Assembly (NCBI GenBank): GCA_022316685.1
Contig: JAKJHU010000057.1
Location: 434,001-498,000 of the forward strand
DNA: 64,000 nucleotides
Reading direction: 5' to 3'
Origin: Progne subis subis
Lineage: Eukaryota; Chordata; Aves; Passeriformes; Hirundinidae
Each line of letters begins with the position of its first letter. Within the stretch, counting starts at the first letter, position 1. The notes below the pieces were generated by a model that searched no databases, was not told where the DNA came from, and saw nothing but the letters and a program-made list of their open reading frames with translations. Position numbers and translations under genes: made by a program. Shown here in pieces: positions 49,301-58,885 of this stretch.

Positions 49301-51466
49301 TACACTTGCATGCACTCTCAATTACTTGTCTGCTTGGTTTCGCCCGTTGTTACAATTATTCTTACTTCCAATCAAGTGCAACCTACGGCTTCATTATTTG
49401 TGTTGGAAAGGGAATTCTTTTTGTGAGGCTCAAAATTTAGTAACTAAGTGGCTTGTTGAGCTTTTTTCCAAGATTACAGGAAACTGTTTCAATAACTTCA
49501 CATTTATTGAACAGAAAAGCTACTAAGTCCTGCCTTCTCAAGTGTGATTTGAAACATCCAGACCACTTGTTCCACTGCAATCTCTTTTCTTGGGTGGTTT
49601 GAGGTCCATGTCAGCGACATTCCATTTCAGCTCTGTGCACAGACGTGCATCCTCTTTCCAGGCAGAAAGGTACAACAAGGGAGTAGTTTTTACAAGAATA
49701 TTGCAGGCAACAACTCTACTAACTCCCCTAGAAGTACATAGCTGAAAGTGGAGGTTTTACATTCTGGTTAAGGAGCTTGATCAATCGCTACACATTCACC
49801 TTTACTGCTGCGACTATTGCTACCAGGCACATAGACAGTAAGAACACCCTTCCCATCTGCTGGCTTGCAAAATCTGAGCGGCTAAATGCAGATTGTGTTT
49901 GCCCCTTGCTCCTTTTGAATAAACATCTTATGGTACAGGGTATGTGAAATTTCCATTTAATGAAAACATTTAGGACTATATGTCAAAGATGATGATAAGT
50001 CACTATCTAAAAAACACACTGTCTTTTCAGGCTAGGCCTGCAAGAGAAGAAAGCAGCAGCTGCTGCGCTCAGATAGGAAAAATGCAACAGGTGGCTTGGT
50101 GCAGAGGGTCTGACAAAGCAGGCAAAGGAGCAACAAAAGCAAGGTTTCTGGAAGAGAAGTCACAGTGGATTGGGGAAGAAGCTACAAAACCATATATGCA
50201 GGAATTGGTCTGTTAAGAGTACCTCAGGAGTGAGACCAAAAGTGCCTGGATAATACAGGCAAAACCAAATTCACAGGGTGCTTATGTAGCACAGGCCATG
50301 ACAGTGATTTCTGTTGCAGTATTTGCCAACAAACTGAGGAGGCAAGGGGGAGGTCACGGCTATGCTACCCAGGGCTAGGAAAACGGATGGGCCAAGCAGT
50401 GTTATGAGCAGTCCAAGACGAGAAAGGAACTATCCAATGAACAGGAGAAGGTACATCCAATGCTGCTGAAGTGATAGTACCTGTAGGAAGTACCCACTTA
50501 TATATCCTAAAGCATGGACAAGGTCAGAAGAAACTCTACTGCATAGCGTATATTATACCAACACACACCAGAAGAGCATCAGAACAGTTGAGTCTTAATT
50601 TGCAGTACGAAAAGAATTAGAGCGGCTCCAGAACAAGTTTTAAGTATTACTTCTTTAAACCTAGCATTTTGTTGACAAGGACACATTTCTATTCAAAGGC
50701 CCAAGAAAAGCACAATTATATAAACTCATAAGAGAGTTCAATTATATTTTCAGTTATTCACGCAGCTCCTGTGCAACTAATTTACAACGCAGCAGTACTG
50801 AACTTCCCCAGGCTTCGAGAGAAGAGGCTCCACAGCACATGAGTACAAACCACCACCATCACCTCTGAGCCTCCGGGACCCTCGCCCTGGCAGAGGCCAC
50901 TCCGGCTGCGGCCGCTCTGCGCCCAAAGCGCCGCCGGGGGTTTCCAGCGGGCGGAGGTGCCCGGCCCGGGCTCCGCGGGCTGCGTGTGCGAGGCTGATTC
51001 GGACCCGAAGGCGAACCCGGAGCCGCCTCGGGACAGCGCGTGGAGCGGGCCCGGGCTGCAGCAGCGGGAAGCGGCGGTAAACTCACCCGAGTGCGAAGCG
51101 GGAGCGCTCGGGCCCGCCGGGGGCAGCGACTCGAGGCTGCGCCCGGCTCGGGCGGCCCCTCCGGCGCCTCCCCAGCCGCTCCCTCGGGGGCGGCTCCGGC
51201 CCCTCGCCCTGCCCTGCCCTGCCCGGCCCGGCCCTGCCCGCGCTCCCCGGGCTGCGGGCGGCGGCTGCGGGCGGCCCTCGCTGACCCCGGCCCGGCCCCC
51301 GCGGGCGGCGCGGCCCCGCCCCTACCGTGACTCAGCACGTTCCGGGGGGCGGGCCGGCGCCACGTGCTCCGCGGGCTCGTGACGGGCGCCCCGCCCCCGG
51401 CGCGCGCGGCCGGGCCCGCCGGGGCCGCGGCGCCGCTCTCACCTGAGGGCCGTGGGCCGCTTCCAT
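29304..51466 (-). CDS. NFE2L2: NRF2, CNC-bZIP transcription factor (whole CDS, spliced)
   Basis: NRF2 dimerises with small MAF proteins on antioxidant response elements and activates detoxification and antioxidant genes. KEAP1-CUL3 in the cytoplasm and beta-TrCP in the nucleus control its turnover. Coding exons on the - strand: 51466-51443, 33434-33165, 33017-32922, 32575-32396, 30503-29304. All junctions are GT/AG and phase 0, totalling 589 codons. Neh2 carries the low-affinity KEAP1 degron DLG (22-24) and the high-affinity degron ETGE (72-75), with a lysine-rich helix between them. Neh6 carries DSGIS (334-338) and DSAPGS (373-378), the beta-TrCP sites. Neh1 has the CNC region, the basic region [17 protein letters not shown] (487-503) and a leucine zipper to about 541. 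Neh3 ends [14 protein letters not shown]. All regulatory motifs are intact. The avian protein known as ECH appears to start at the internal Met10. Confidence 0.95.
32396..32575 (-). CDS. NFE2L2: NFE2L2 exon 4: transactivation Neh4/Neh5
   Basis: 60 codons, from [20 protein letters not shown] to [14 protein letters not shown]. The acidic/hydrophobic [15 protein letters not shown] segment corresponds to Neh5, which binds the coactivator CBP. The donor is CAG|GTTAGT. Confidence 0.93.
32922..33017 (-). CDS. NFE2L2: NFE2L2 exon 3
   Basis: 32 codons, [20 protein letters not shown] and then [12 protein letters not shown]. The [15 protein letters not shown] core is the Neh4 coactivator-binding motif. 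It is two codons longer than the human exon. The phase is 0 on both sides. Confidence 0.93.
33165..33434 (-). CDS. NFE2L2: NFE2L2 exon 2: KEAP1-binding Neh2 domain
   Basis: 90 codons, from [20 protein letters not shown] to VVFSQ. Both KEAP1 degrons (DLG and ETGE) and the intervening lysine-bearing helix are encoded here. The exon is phase-symmetric (0-0). In human tumours, transcripts that skip exon 2 escape KEAP1; the same in-frame skip is possible with this structure. Confidence 0.96.
40331..40381 (+). repeat. (AAT)n-(TA)n microsatellite
   Basis: About seven AAT units pass directly into roughly fourteen TA units. It lies in NFE2L2 intron 1 and is likely length-polymorphic. Confidence 0.9.
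41814..42107 (-). other. GC-richer block with an 89-codon frame, unidentified
   Basis: Within AT-rich intron 1, the right half of this block (41.98-42.11 kb) has several CpGs. An open - strand frame (42083-41814) ends [20 protein letters not shown] and later FPEGVKSK. It looks more protein-like than neighbouring frames, but I recognise no family, no poly(A) tail and no clear splice sites. It may be a degraded retrocopy, an alternative first exon or chance. Confidence 0.2.
51327..51336 (+). promoter_or_regulatory. Antioxidant response element GTGACTCAGC
   Basis: An exact match to RTGACNNNGC and also to the AP-1/MARE half TGACTCAGCA. It lies 107 bp inside NFE2L2 intron 1, still within the CpG island. 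ARE-like elements in the Nrf2 promoter mediate autoregulation in mouse; the same role here is inferred. Confidence 0.6.
51443..51466 (-). CDS. NFE2L2: NFE2L2 exon 1 (8 codons, MEAAHGPQ)
   Basis: ATG GAA GCG GCC CAC GGC CCT CAG followed by the donor GTGAGA. The start context is good (G at -3, G at +4). It ends in phase 0 and joins exon 2 as [17 protein letters not shown]. Position in the CpG island, strand, phase and donor all fit NFE2L2 exon 1. The human exon 1 is longer and unrelated in sequence (MMDLELPPPGLPSQQ), so identification rests on structure rather than similarity. Confidence 0.75.
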
Positions 51467-51960
51467 CTCCGTGGCGCGGGGCCGGGCTCGGCGAGGGCCG
51501 GCGCGGCGAGGCGGCGGCCGGCCCGGCACCGCCCGCCGCTTCTCTCGGCGCTGTTTGGGGACGGGGCCGCGCCGGGACGGCGGCCGCCCCCGCGCTCCGC
51601 CCCGGCCCGGCCGCGCAGCCACTCAGCGCCCTCGGGACCCGCGGAGGCGGCGGCTTTCCCGGCAGCGGCGGCGGCCGTGCCGGTCGCATCGTCCGCGCTC
51701 GCCGCTCCCTCGGCCCAGCCCGAGCCGTGCGGCTCCCGCGCCCTGCGTAGCCTCTGCTCCGGCGGCGGTCGGTGAGCGGAGGAGCGGCCCCGCTCCGGGC
51801 GAGGCCGATGAGTTCGGCGCTGGAGCGGGGAGCGCTGCCGGCAACCCGGCGGGCGGCGCGGAGGGACGGCAGAGCCCCGGGAACAGTCCCGAACGAGCCA
51901 TCAAGCCGGCCGAATCGGACATCGGCAGATTCGGGGTTGGCACTAAGTGTTTGGAATTGA

Positions 51961-54900
51961 TAGCTCCGGGCGAGGTTCCCCTCGGAGCGGCAATGGTACT
52001 AGTCTTGATACCATTGTATCAACCTTTCCCGGCTGTTTAATATGCAACACGCATCAAAACAACACATCGCAGCCCTCAACACACCTACTCCTCAGGAGTA
52101 ACAAAATGCGTGCCGGAGTGTGCCTGAAAGTTAGGGGGAATGCTTTAACACAGGCTGTTATACGAGTTAGCAAATTATTGCCGTGTCTTATCTTAAAGCA
52201 CCTGTCGTTGCATGGTAAATTACATTACTCAGAGAGTAAGCTGAACTCCCCTTGAAAGTCAAACAGTTAAACAATTCAGTGCACTGAATACCCCTTTGAA
52301 AAGGATCTGCTGCTGTTGTGTGTGTAGCCTGGCAGTATATGACAGTACATGACAATATGTAGCTCTCAGATAATCCTTTGGTCACTCCTTGAGCCCATTT
52401 CTGAGGCTACTTTCAATAAGTAATTGAACCAAGAAGTGTGGAATTAGGACACTTTTACTAAACCTGATAAATCTCCCTATTCCTTTGCGGGTGTTTAGTT
52501 TCTGTGCTTTGCAGCCAGAGCGCCGCGCTGAGCTTCTCTCACACCCTGCTTTGGGTATGCACAGCTGCTGGGCAGTTGGTGCCATTTAAACAGAGCTAGG
52601 GTGAAGATTTCAGGTTTGCCCTTCAGGTAACAAGACTGTGACTTTACAACTTAAAAAATAGCTCAAGTGTATAAATTCGATACATCTCTAATAATTTAAA
52701 AGTTCTTGGCACCTTCATGTTGCAGCTGTGTGTCTACACAAAGATATCGCTGTAATTATATGAAATTGATAAACCCCCGGGAAGGAAGAAGAACCTGTTA
52801 TTTAAATAGATTTCTTATATGCATATTTGATAACTGTACAAGATGTATTAGAAGCACATCCCTTACAATAGAAGTTTTGTTAAAGCATGGAGCCACTAAA
52901 CACGTTGTGGAGGTCTAAGCAGGAGATGTGCTGAATGAATTAGGTATATTGAAGCAGCTCTTAAGATGCTGTGGCTTCGATTCCATGGAGGTAGAATGCA
53001 AGGTGACAATGAATCATTTGTAATGGAAAACAAACAGGAAAATTAAATAAATATTATTTTTGTAGTACCACTTTATTCTGGGGTCTGAAAGTGAACCCAA
53101 GTGAATCCAACTAGAAGGATGCCTGTTGAACATTCTGGAGAAACTGAAGCAGGCTATTGCAAGTTAAAAAGCCTTTTGAATGCAGCTGCTGCCAGATCCT
53201 TGCAAATTATGTTTTTATGACGTACTAGCTTTTGACTTTTTCAGTAATATAAAAGAAAGAGTAAGCAGACCACGTTAGCACAAAAGGAGTAATGCTCAAT
53301 GTCAGTTCATGAAAAAATGCTGTGGACCTATAAAAGAGTCTTTTCCATGTGCTTTATTTAATAGGAAACAAAAGAAAGTGTGAATCTTAGGCGTTGGCCT
53401 AGGTTGTGTCAGAGTGCATAAATAGTATGCAGAGCTGAAAAGCTTGCTTGGAGCCGGGGTGGAAAAAAAAAAAATGGCAAAGACACATTCTGGTCAGGCA
53501 GATAAAAGAACATTGACTATATATTTCATTTGTGTTCCTTACTTAATTTCTTTTCTCCTTTCCTTATCTTCACACCTTGTGCCCAGGCAGACCAGCACTT
53601 CATTTCTAATGAGAAGTCAGTCATCCAAAACCCAGCTTAATGAAAATGCTGCGTTGCACTTGATTAACCCTGCTGTACGCTGCTGAGGAATGAGGGGCGT
53701 GGCATTGGGAGCTTCTGAAACAAAGTACCTGCAGTGCTTTTGTGATATTGTTATTTTCTGTCATCAGACAATCTGGAATACCTGGAAACACAGATTTGTT
53801 TGTGAGTTGCCCTTTACAGATTTTTATATAGTAAAGTTTGGAAGAAAATATTTTCAATTAACATTGCATCTTTTTAATCCTGGAGTTTATTTGGGATATA
53901 GTAACATCCCCATATAGTATACATGGAGGAATCTGGACCTACATGAAGTGCTCTAGTCTCTGCTTGTTAAGTATAAACTTTTGACCACAAAAGAAAAATC
54001 CTAATGCTTTCTGCATTTGCCATATTCCTGTTTGTATACATTAATTTACCTTACAAAAAGCACATACCTTATTCTAGATGCATTGACACTCATTATTGCT
54101 GTATTACATTTTATATGCAAATGAGATACATATAATTTCTGTGAAATTCAAAGTAGTTGAAGTAGTATATTCAAGAACAACTCAAGGTGGTACTTTACAA
54201 AGAGTATTGAGAACTTTTTATGACATATTTTAAATGTTGCATGTTGCCTATTTTGATGTTAGACATTCTCATTCCTATTCTTGCCTTAGGCCTTTTCCCA
54301 ATTGGAATATTTAGAAAACTATTTATTTTATTATCAGAATTTATTCTGATATATTTTCATGTCCTCATTTAAATAATTTATTTGCATAGAATTTTATATT
54401 AATTTATATTGGAATATTTGTGAAACTTGATAGTGCCACCTACTGCTGAAAAACAAACTTTTAAAAAACTTGTTAGTTTGGGTACCTTCAGATTAAAGGG
54501 CAATGTAAGAAAATATCTGTTGAAATAACAACTTTCAAACCTCTGAAAAATGTTGGAGACAAGTCCTGACTTACCAAGTCAGCTTCAGTCACTGAATTTC
54601 TGACCTTTCAACCAGTGACTCTTTTGATTGAAACTGTAGTGAGAAGTGACTCTGAGGATCTGGGATTTTGAGTATTTTTTATCTTATATTTTTAATAAAG
54701 AATTTTATTTAAAATCAATCCCTGTGATATACCTAGAAAAAACACTGATAAAAGGAATCAGTGAAGCAACCTTTATTTTTCACTCAATCGTAGGAAGACA
54801 TCTTCTGTTTTACAGAGATCTCTGCATGAAATGTAAACCATAAAGCCTGGAATTAGCATCACATGTGACCCAAGTTCTGTTTCCTTCTTACATCACAGAG

Positions 54901-55369
54901 TCATGAGATGGATCACAGACCCCTGCTTGCTAACTGGCATAAGATGCCATGTTTTTAGCCACCGTGGCTGGAATTCATCTTCCCTAACCCCCACCATCTG
55001 AAAGGTAGATGAGGTTAACATACAATCTGAAGTACAGTACTGGTTCTTTCATGACTTTATGGAGAAGACCCTGTCTCTAGGACTAGTGAAATAGTTATCA
55101 CATGCCTACAACCTTTGCCCACATCTCAGACATTAAGTATTGGTTATGATTTCATTCCTGGGGACCACAGAAATACAGGAAGTGGTAAGAGTTAATACAT
55201 GAATATGAGTAAGTAGAATATACACCTTTAATCTTCCTGAGGAAAGTTCAGCTTTAAATTTGACTCAGAGGAGTCAGGAGCAGTTGATCTTCTGCTGGTG
55301 CTTGTCTCATCCTGTAGAATAACCTTGCATTGATATGATTTGAATGCGTGATTGTCAGAGTTTCTCTCT
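51961..55369. other. Intergenic DNA upstream of NFE2L2
   Basis: AT-rich DNA with no recognised exon. It contains one good CTCF-type motif (54432-54446). In mammals the next gene beyond NFE2L2 is AGPS; no AGPS exon was seen. Confidence 0.6.
54432..54446 (-). promoter_or_regulatory. CTCF-type motif
   Basis: The - strand reads GCAGTAGGTGGCACT, matching 14 of 15 positions of the CTCF core CCASYAGRKGGCRSY. It lies 2.5 kb upstream of the NFE2L2 CpG island. A single motif match does not prove occupancy. Confidence 0.45.
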
Positions 55370-55439
55370 TGTTACATCTTGATGACTTAACCTTAGAAAT
55401 CAACTTCCTTTCAAGTTGAAAAATTCTTGAGAACAATGT

Positions 55440-55959
55440 ATTAAAACAGGTGAAAGATAACACAGGGATGTTTTAGCCTTTGCTGAGCAGTGCTTACACA
55501 GTGTCAGGATCTTCTCTGTTTGTAGGGCTGCCCCAACAGGGAGCTGACTGGGGGTGCACAAGGAGCTGAGAGGGAACACAGCTGAGACAGCTGACCCCAA
55601 CTGACCACAGGGGTATTCCAGACCATATGATGTTGTGCTCAGCATATGAAGCTGGGAAAAGAAGGAAGGAAAGGGCAATGTTTGGACTGGGGGTGTTTCT
55701 CTTCCCAAGTCACCAGTACATGTAGTGAAGCCCTGCTTTCCTGGAGATGGCTGAATGCCTGATGTCTGATAGGAAGTGAATAAATTCCTTGTTTTGCTTT
55801 GTTTGTGAGCGTGGCTTTTGCTTTCCTTATTAAACTGTCTTTATCTCAGCCCACAAATTTTCCCGCTTTTACCCTTCTAATTATCTCCCCCATCTCACAG
55901 GAGGAAGTGAACATGTGGCTCTGTGGGGCTGAGCTGCCCACTGGGGTTAAACCATGACA
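55440..55959 (+). repeat. 5' LTR of the ERV fragment
   Basis: It contains a decayed TATA-like box (CATATGAA, 55643-55650), an ATTAAA poly(A) signal at 55829-55834 and a U5 that ends ...GGTTAAACCATGACA at 55959. The spacing of promoter, poly(A) signal and U5 end is typical of an LTR. The left part is strongly diverged, so the start is uncertain (55370-55440). Confidence 0.6.
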
Positions 55960-55968
55960 GCCCTGTTT

Positions 55969-55986
55969 TGGTGACCAGCTTGGGGC
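55969..55986 (+). other. Degenerate retroviral primer-binding site
   Basis: TGGTGACCAGCTTGGGGC differs at four positions from the lysine-tRNA-type primer site TGGCGCCCAACGTGGGGC. It lies 10 nt past the LTR end, where a primer-binding site is expected. Confidence 0.5.
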
Positions 55987-56936
55987 TCAAGTGCTTTGAG
56001 GCAATGACAGGTTTGGTTGGAGTTTGCTAGACTGAATTAACAGCTTTTAGTGCTATTTATCTATCAATTGGCAGGTTGTGCTTGCCATAGGTCTTGCTTG
56101 CCCTGCTGCACATTAGTCTAGAGCTTGTTATGTGGCTGTTTGCTGTAGGGCTTATCATCCTGCCCAGCTGTGCCTGGGAGCATTTTGATAACAGCCTGGG
56201 CTGGCCCACGGTCTGGGTGTCACTGCTGGGCCAGACAGGCTGCAGCTCCAGTGTCAGCTTGAATTTAAGGGACCTGACCTGTGGATAAGTCCCTGCAGGA
56301 GCAGGACAACCTGAAGTGTCTGTGGTTGTGGATAAGAGCGTGTTGGAGCAGAAGCATCTGTGGCCATGGATACATCTATAGCACAGCAGGTACTCCCCTG
56401 GAGAGGCCTGATGTGGCCCTAGGATAGGGCTGTGCTGGAGGAGGTGCACCTCAAAGTGACTGTGGCTAAGGCCACATCAGCTGTACCCTGGAGAGACTGT
56501 GGCCCATGAGGCAAGGGCAGGAGCCCAAAAGGGACCAGAGATGGAGATGGTAATGGATAGCCCTTTACATTGTTGTGAACTATGATCTGAGTTGCGTGTT
56601 ATGGGATTACTGTAGCAGGAACCGCTGCCAGTGGAGAACAAACCTTGCAAGAAGTGGAGCATGTGCAGCAGTGACCTGACCTGAGGTGGCTTTGGTGCCC
56701 AATAACTCCACACAACACAGCAGCTCTCTGGTCCTGAGTGACCACCAGAACAGATGGAGCCCAACGTCCTAGACTAAAAAATTCAATGGACCTGTCATAG
56801 GTGTTTTATGGACATTTTACAGGGAATATCTGTGGAGACACCAAAGGATAGGAAAGAGGAAGGTAACTAATGAGGATCTATTGGATAGTATGGGACCTGA
56901 GCATTGTGAAATTAGTGGGGAATAAGGTGTGGAGAT

Positions 56937-57041
56937 TGTACTGGCTATGACTGGGATAGAGTTACTTTTCTATGTAGTAGCTTTTATGGTGCTACGCTTT
57001 AGATTTGTGATGAAAACAGTGTTGATAAAACACTGATGTTT
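56937..57041 (+). repeat. Truncated 3' LTR of the ERV fragment
   Basis: It begins TGTACTGGC after a purine-rich stretch (56915-56935, polypurine-tract-like) and matches the U3 start of the same family. It breaks off after about 105 bp near GATGTTT. Confidence 0.5.
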
Positions 57042-58453
57042 GTGCTACTCATGTGACAACAGGGAACACCTGCACTGTGACCAAGGAGGAAGGATGAGCA
57101 CTCTCACCCTTGGATGTGTATTTTCCTCATATGCAAAGTGTTACAAGTTAATGAATTGCACGTTATGAATTAGAGAACTTGTGAGTTAGAAACCTCATGA
57201 TTGACATGATGAATTAGTGAATTTGTGAGCTGGACTAGTTCGTACAAAGGGGACTGAGCCCCTCTTCATCATGTTTGCTTTCTTTCCTAATGGGCTTATA
57301 AAATAAACTTTAATTTACAAAGTAAATTATCCTGTGAATATGAGAGATACAGACCATGACAGATTGAGTAGTCTGTGGCCCTTCTCCCTATTGCCTGTCC
57401 AAATATTTCAAAACTGAGGCAAACAGGCAGTGACTAGAGATCCTCCTCTGAAAGGAGTAGGGGAAATCCTTCATAACACGTAAGTTCTGTGTATCTTGTC
57501 TAGCCCACATTTTGTTTTCCTTGAGGAGCTTCATCAAAGACCTCTGGTGGCTGCACTTTTTTTCCCCAGGGAAGTTATAGTTCACCCAGTCCTTCCCTTT
57601 TGTTTCACTCACTATGGTCTATGGACTTTTAGTGTTAATGTGTGTCAGCCTAAATTATTAAAAGCAATGCACATGGTATCCCAGAAAACTAGAAAGGTTG
57701 AAAACGTGCTTCTTCCATCACAGAGATATATACAAACTCAAATTGCAGTCAGCAAGAAAATGAATAAGCTATTTGGTGATACCATGTGCAACAAAAGAGC
57801 ATCATAAAAATGAAATTATTTAAAGTAGCATTCAAATCACGTAGTCATCACTGATTTAGTTTCCAGTTATACAGAGGTAATTGTATTAACAAACTGCCTT
57901 ATTCAGTTTGGTGGGAAAACAATTGAAAGTTTTAATGTCCTGGCATCTGCAAATAATAAATTATATGATCTGTGCACCCAATCCAACTAGAATCCTAATC
58001 ATTATTTTACCCAGGGCACACTACAATATCAATATGCCTGAGATGGAAGATACTTCTATGACTTTCTGGAGCCAAGACAGTTCTGGAATAAATCTAGATT
58101 AGAATAACTGTTCTAGAAATAAATATTGAAATATGCTAAAATAGATAAAGGAACTTATTCCAGAATTAATGACCCCATATATATTACTATTTACAATACG
58201 GGTTCAATTGTGTGAATGGAAATGTTTGCAGCCTGCATTGCATTTGAATATAGTGGGAAGAGTTTTAGAAGACTTAGTTTTGTGACTTCAACTGCTGAAG
58301 CCAGACTAACTCTAAATAAACATTTTACAAAGACTCTAAAAGCATCATGGGCTTTAGAGTCAGACCCCCATGTTTCATATGCTGTTGAACCCCCCCTATC
58401 CTCCAAGTGTTGGAATAGAGTTGGGCCATAGGTGAGCTGACCCAGCTCCTGCT

Positions 58454-58457
<4 letters not shown>

Positions 58458-58499
<42 letters not shown>
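58458..58499 (+). repeat. Poly(T) tract, 42 nt
   Basis: 42 consecutive T bases, followed by GGGCCCC. It may be the tail of a - strand retroposed sequence or a simple repeat. The apparent polylysine proteins in the reverse frames come from this tract. Confidence 0.9.
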
Positions 58500-58500
<1 letters not shown>

Positions 58501-58849
58501 GGCCCCTTCCACACCCAAAAAAATCCAGATGGTGGGAAAGTAAGAATAATGCAGAAGTCTCCTTGACTCTCTTTTTCTGATGCAAGAAGTAAAACAAGCA
58601 TTGGTAGGATATCTGTTCTATCAAAGTATTTTAGTATACTAAATCTATACAAATAGAACTCTTAACAGAAACTGTCTTTAATCTACGGTTTGTTCATAAT
58701 CTCTTCTAGGGAATACCTTCCTTATCTTCTAATTCTTCATTCTGTCTGTCTTCTGTAAAAAAAGTGTTTGCTAAACAGGGGACACCCTAAGTTATTTACT
58801 GTTCTGATTTTCAGAGAGAGAATGGAACAAGCTGGCTGCTCTACCACCC

Positions 58850-58885
58850 TTTTTTTTTTTTTCCTTTTTTTTTTTTTTTTTTTTT
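58850..58885 (+). repeat. T-rich tract
   Basis: Thirteen Ts, CC, then 21 Ts. It is a low-complexity pyrimidine tract. Confidence 0.85.

Larger units (their letters stand above)
33435..51442 (-). other. NFE2L2: NFE2L2 intron 1 (18 kb)
   Basis: It joins the donor CAG|GTGAGA at 51442 to the acceptor TTGCAG before 33434. The upstream end lies in CpG island 3. It contains an AAT/TA microsatellite, a G-rich run near 34290, a GC-richer block at 41.8-42.35 kb and no recognised conserved exon. Alternative NFE2L2 first exons in this intron are possible but could not be identified. Confidence 0.75.
50870..51960 (-). promoter_or_regulatory. NFE2L2: CpG island 3, NFE2L2 promoter
   Basis: About 1.1 kb of extreme GC content spanning NFE2L2 exon 1. 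It contains GC boxes, a CACGTG E-box at 51361-51366 and an exact ARE. Transcription toward lower coordinates should start to the right of 51466. The long frames on both strands (up to 276 codons) are composition artefacts: they lack similarity to known proteins and overlap one another in many frames. Confidence 0.85.
55440..57041 (+). mobile_element. Degraded endogenous retrovirus fragment (LTR - leader - partial LTR)
   Basis: A 5' LTR, a primer-binding-site-like sequence, about 950 bp of internal sequence without an open gag, pol or env frame, then the first ~105 bp of a 3' LTR. I recognise the LTR from a family common in bird genomes. Substitutions and missing parts show it is old and inactive. 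The lysine-tRNA-like primer site suggests a class II (ERVK-like) element; the class is an inference. The 5' edge is uncertain and may reach 55370. Confidence 0.65.

Noticed and set aside
51379..51391. GTGACGGGCG near the NFE2L2 ARE as a second ARE
   Set aside because: The GC half-site is in the wrong register (RTGACNNNGC requires GC, and CG is present).
50859..51689. 276-codon - strand frame and several + strand frames in CpG island 3
   Set aside because: Same composition artefact. The only supported coding segment here is the 8-codon NFE2L2 exon 1 in a different frame.
58191..58652. Reading frames with a long lysine stretch
   Set aside because: Produced by the 42-nt poly(T) tract on the opposite strand. 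No similarity outside the tract.
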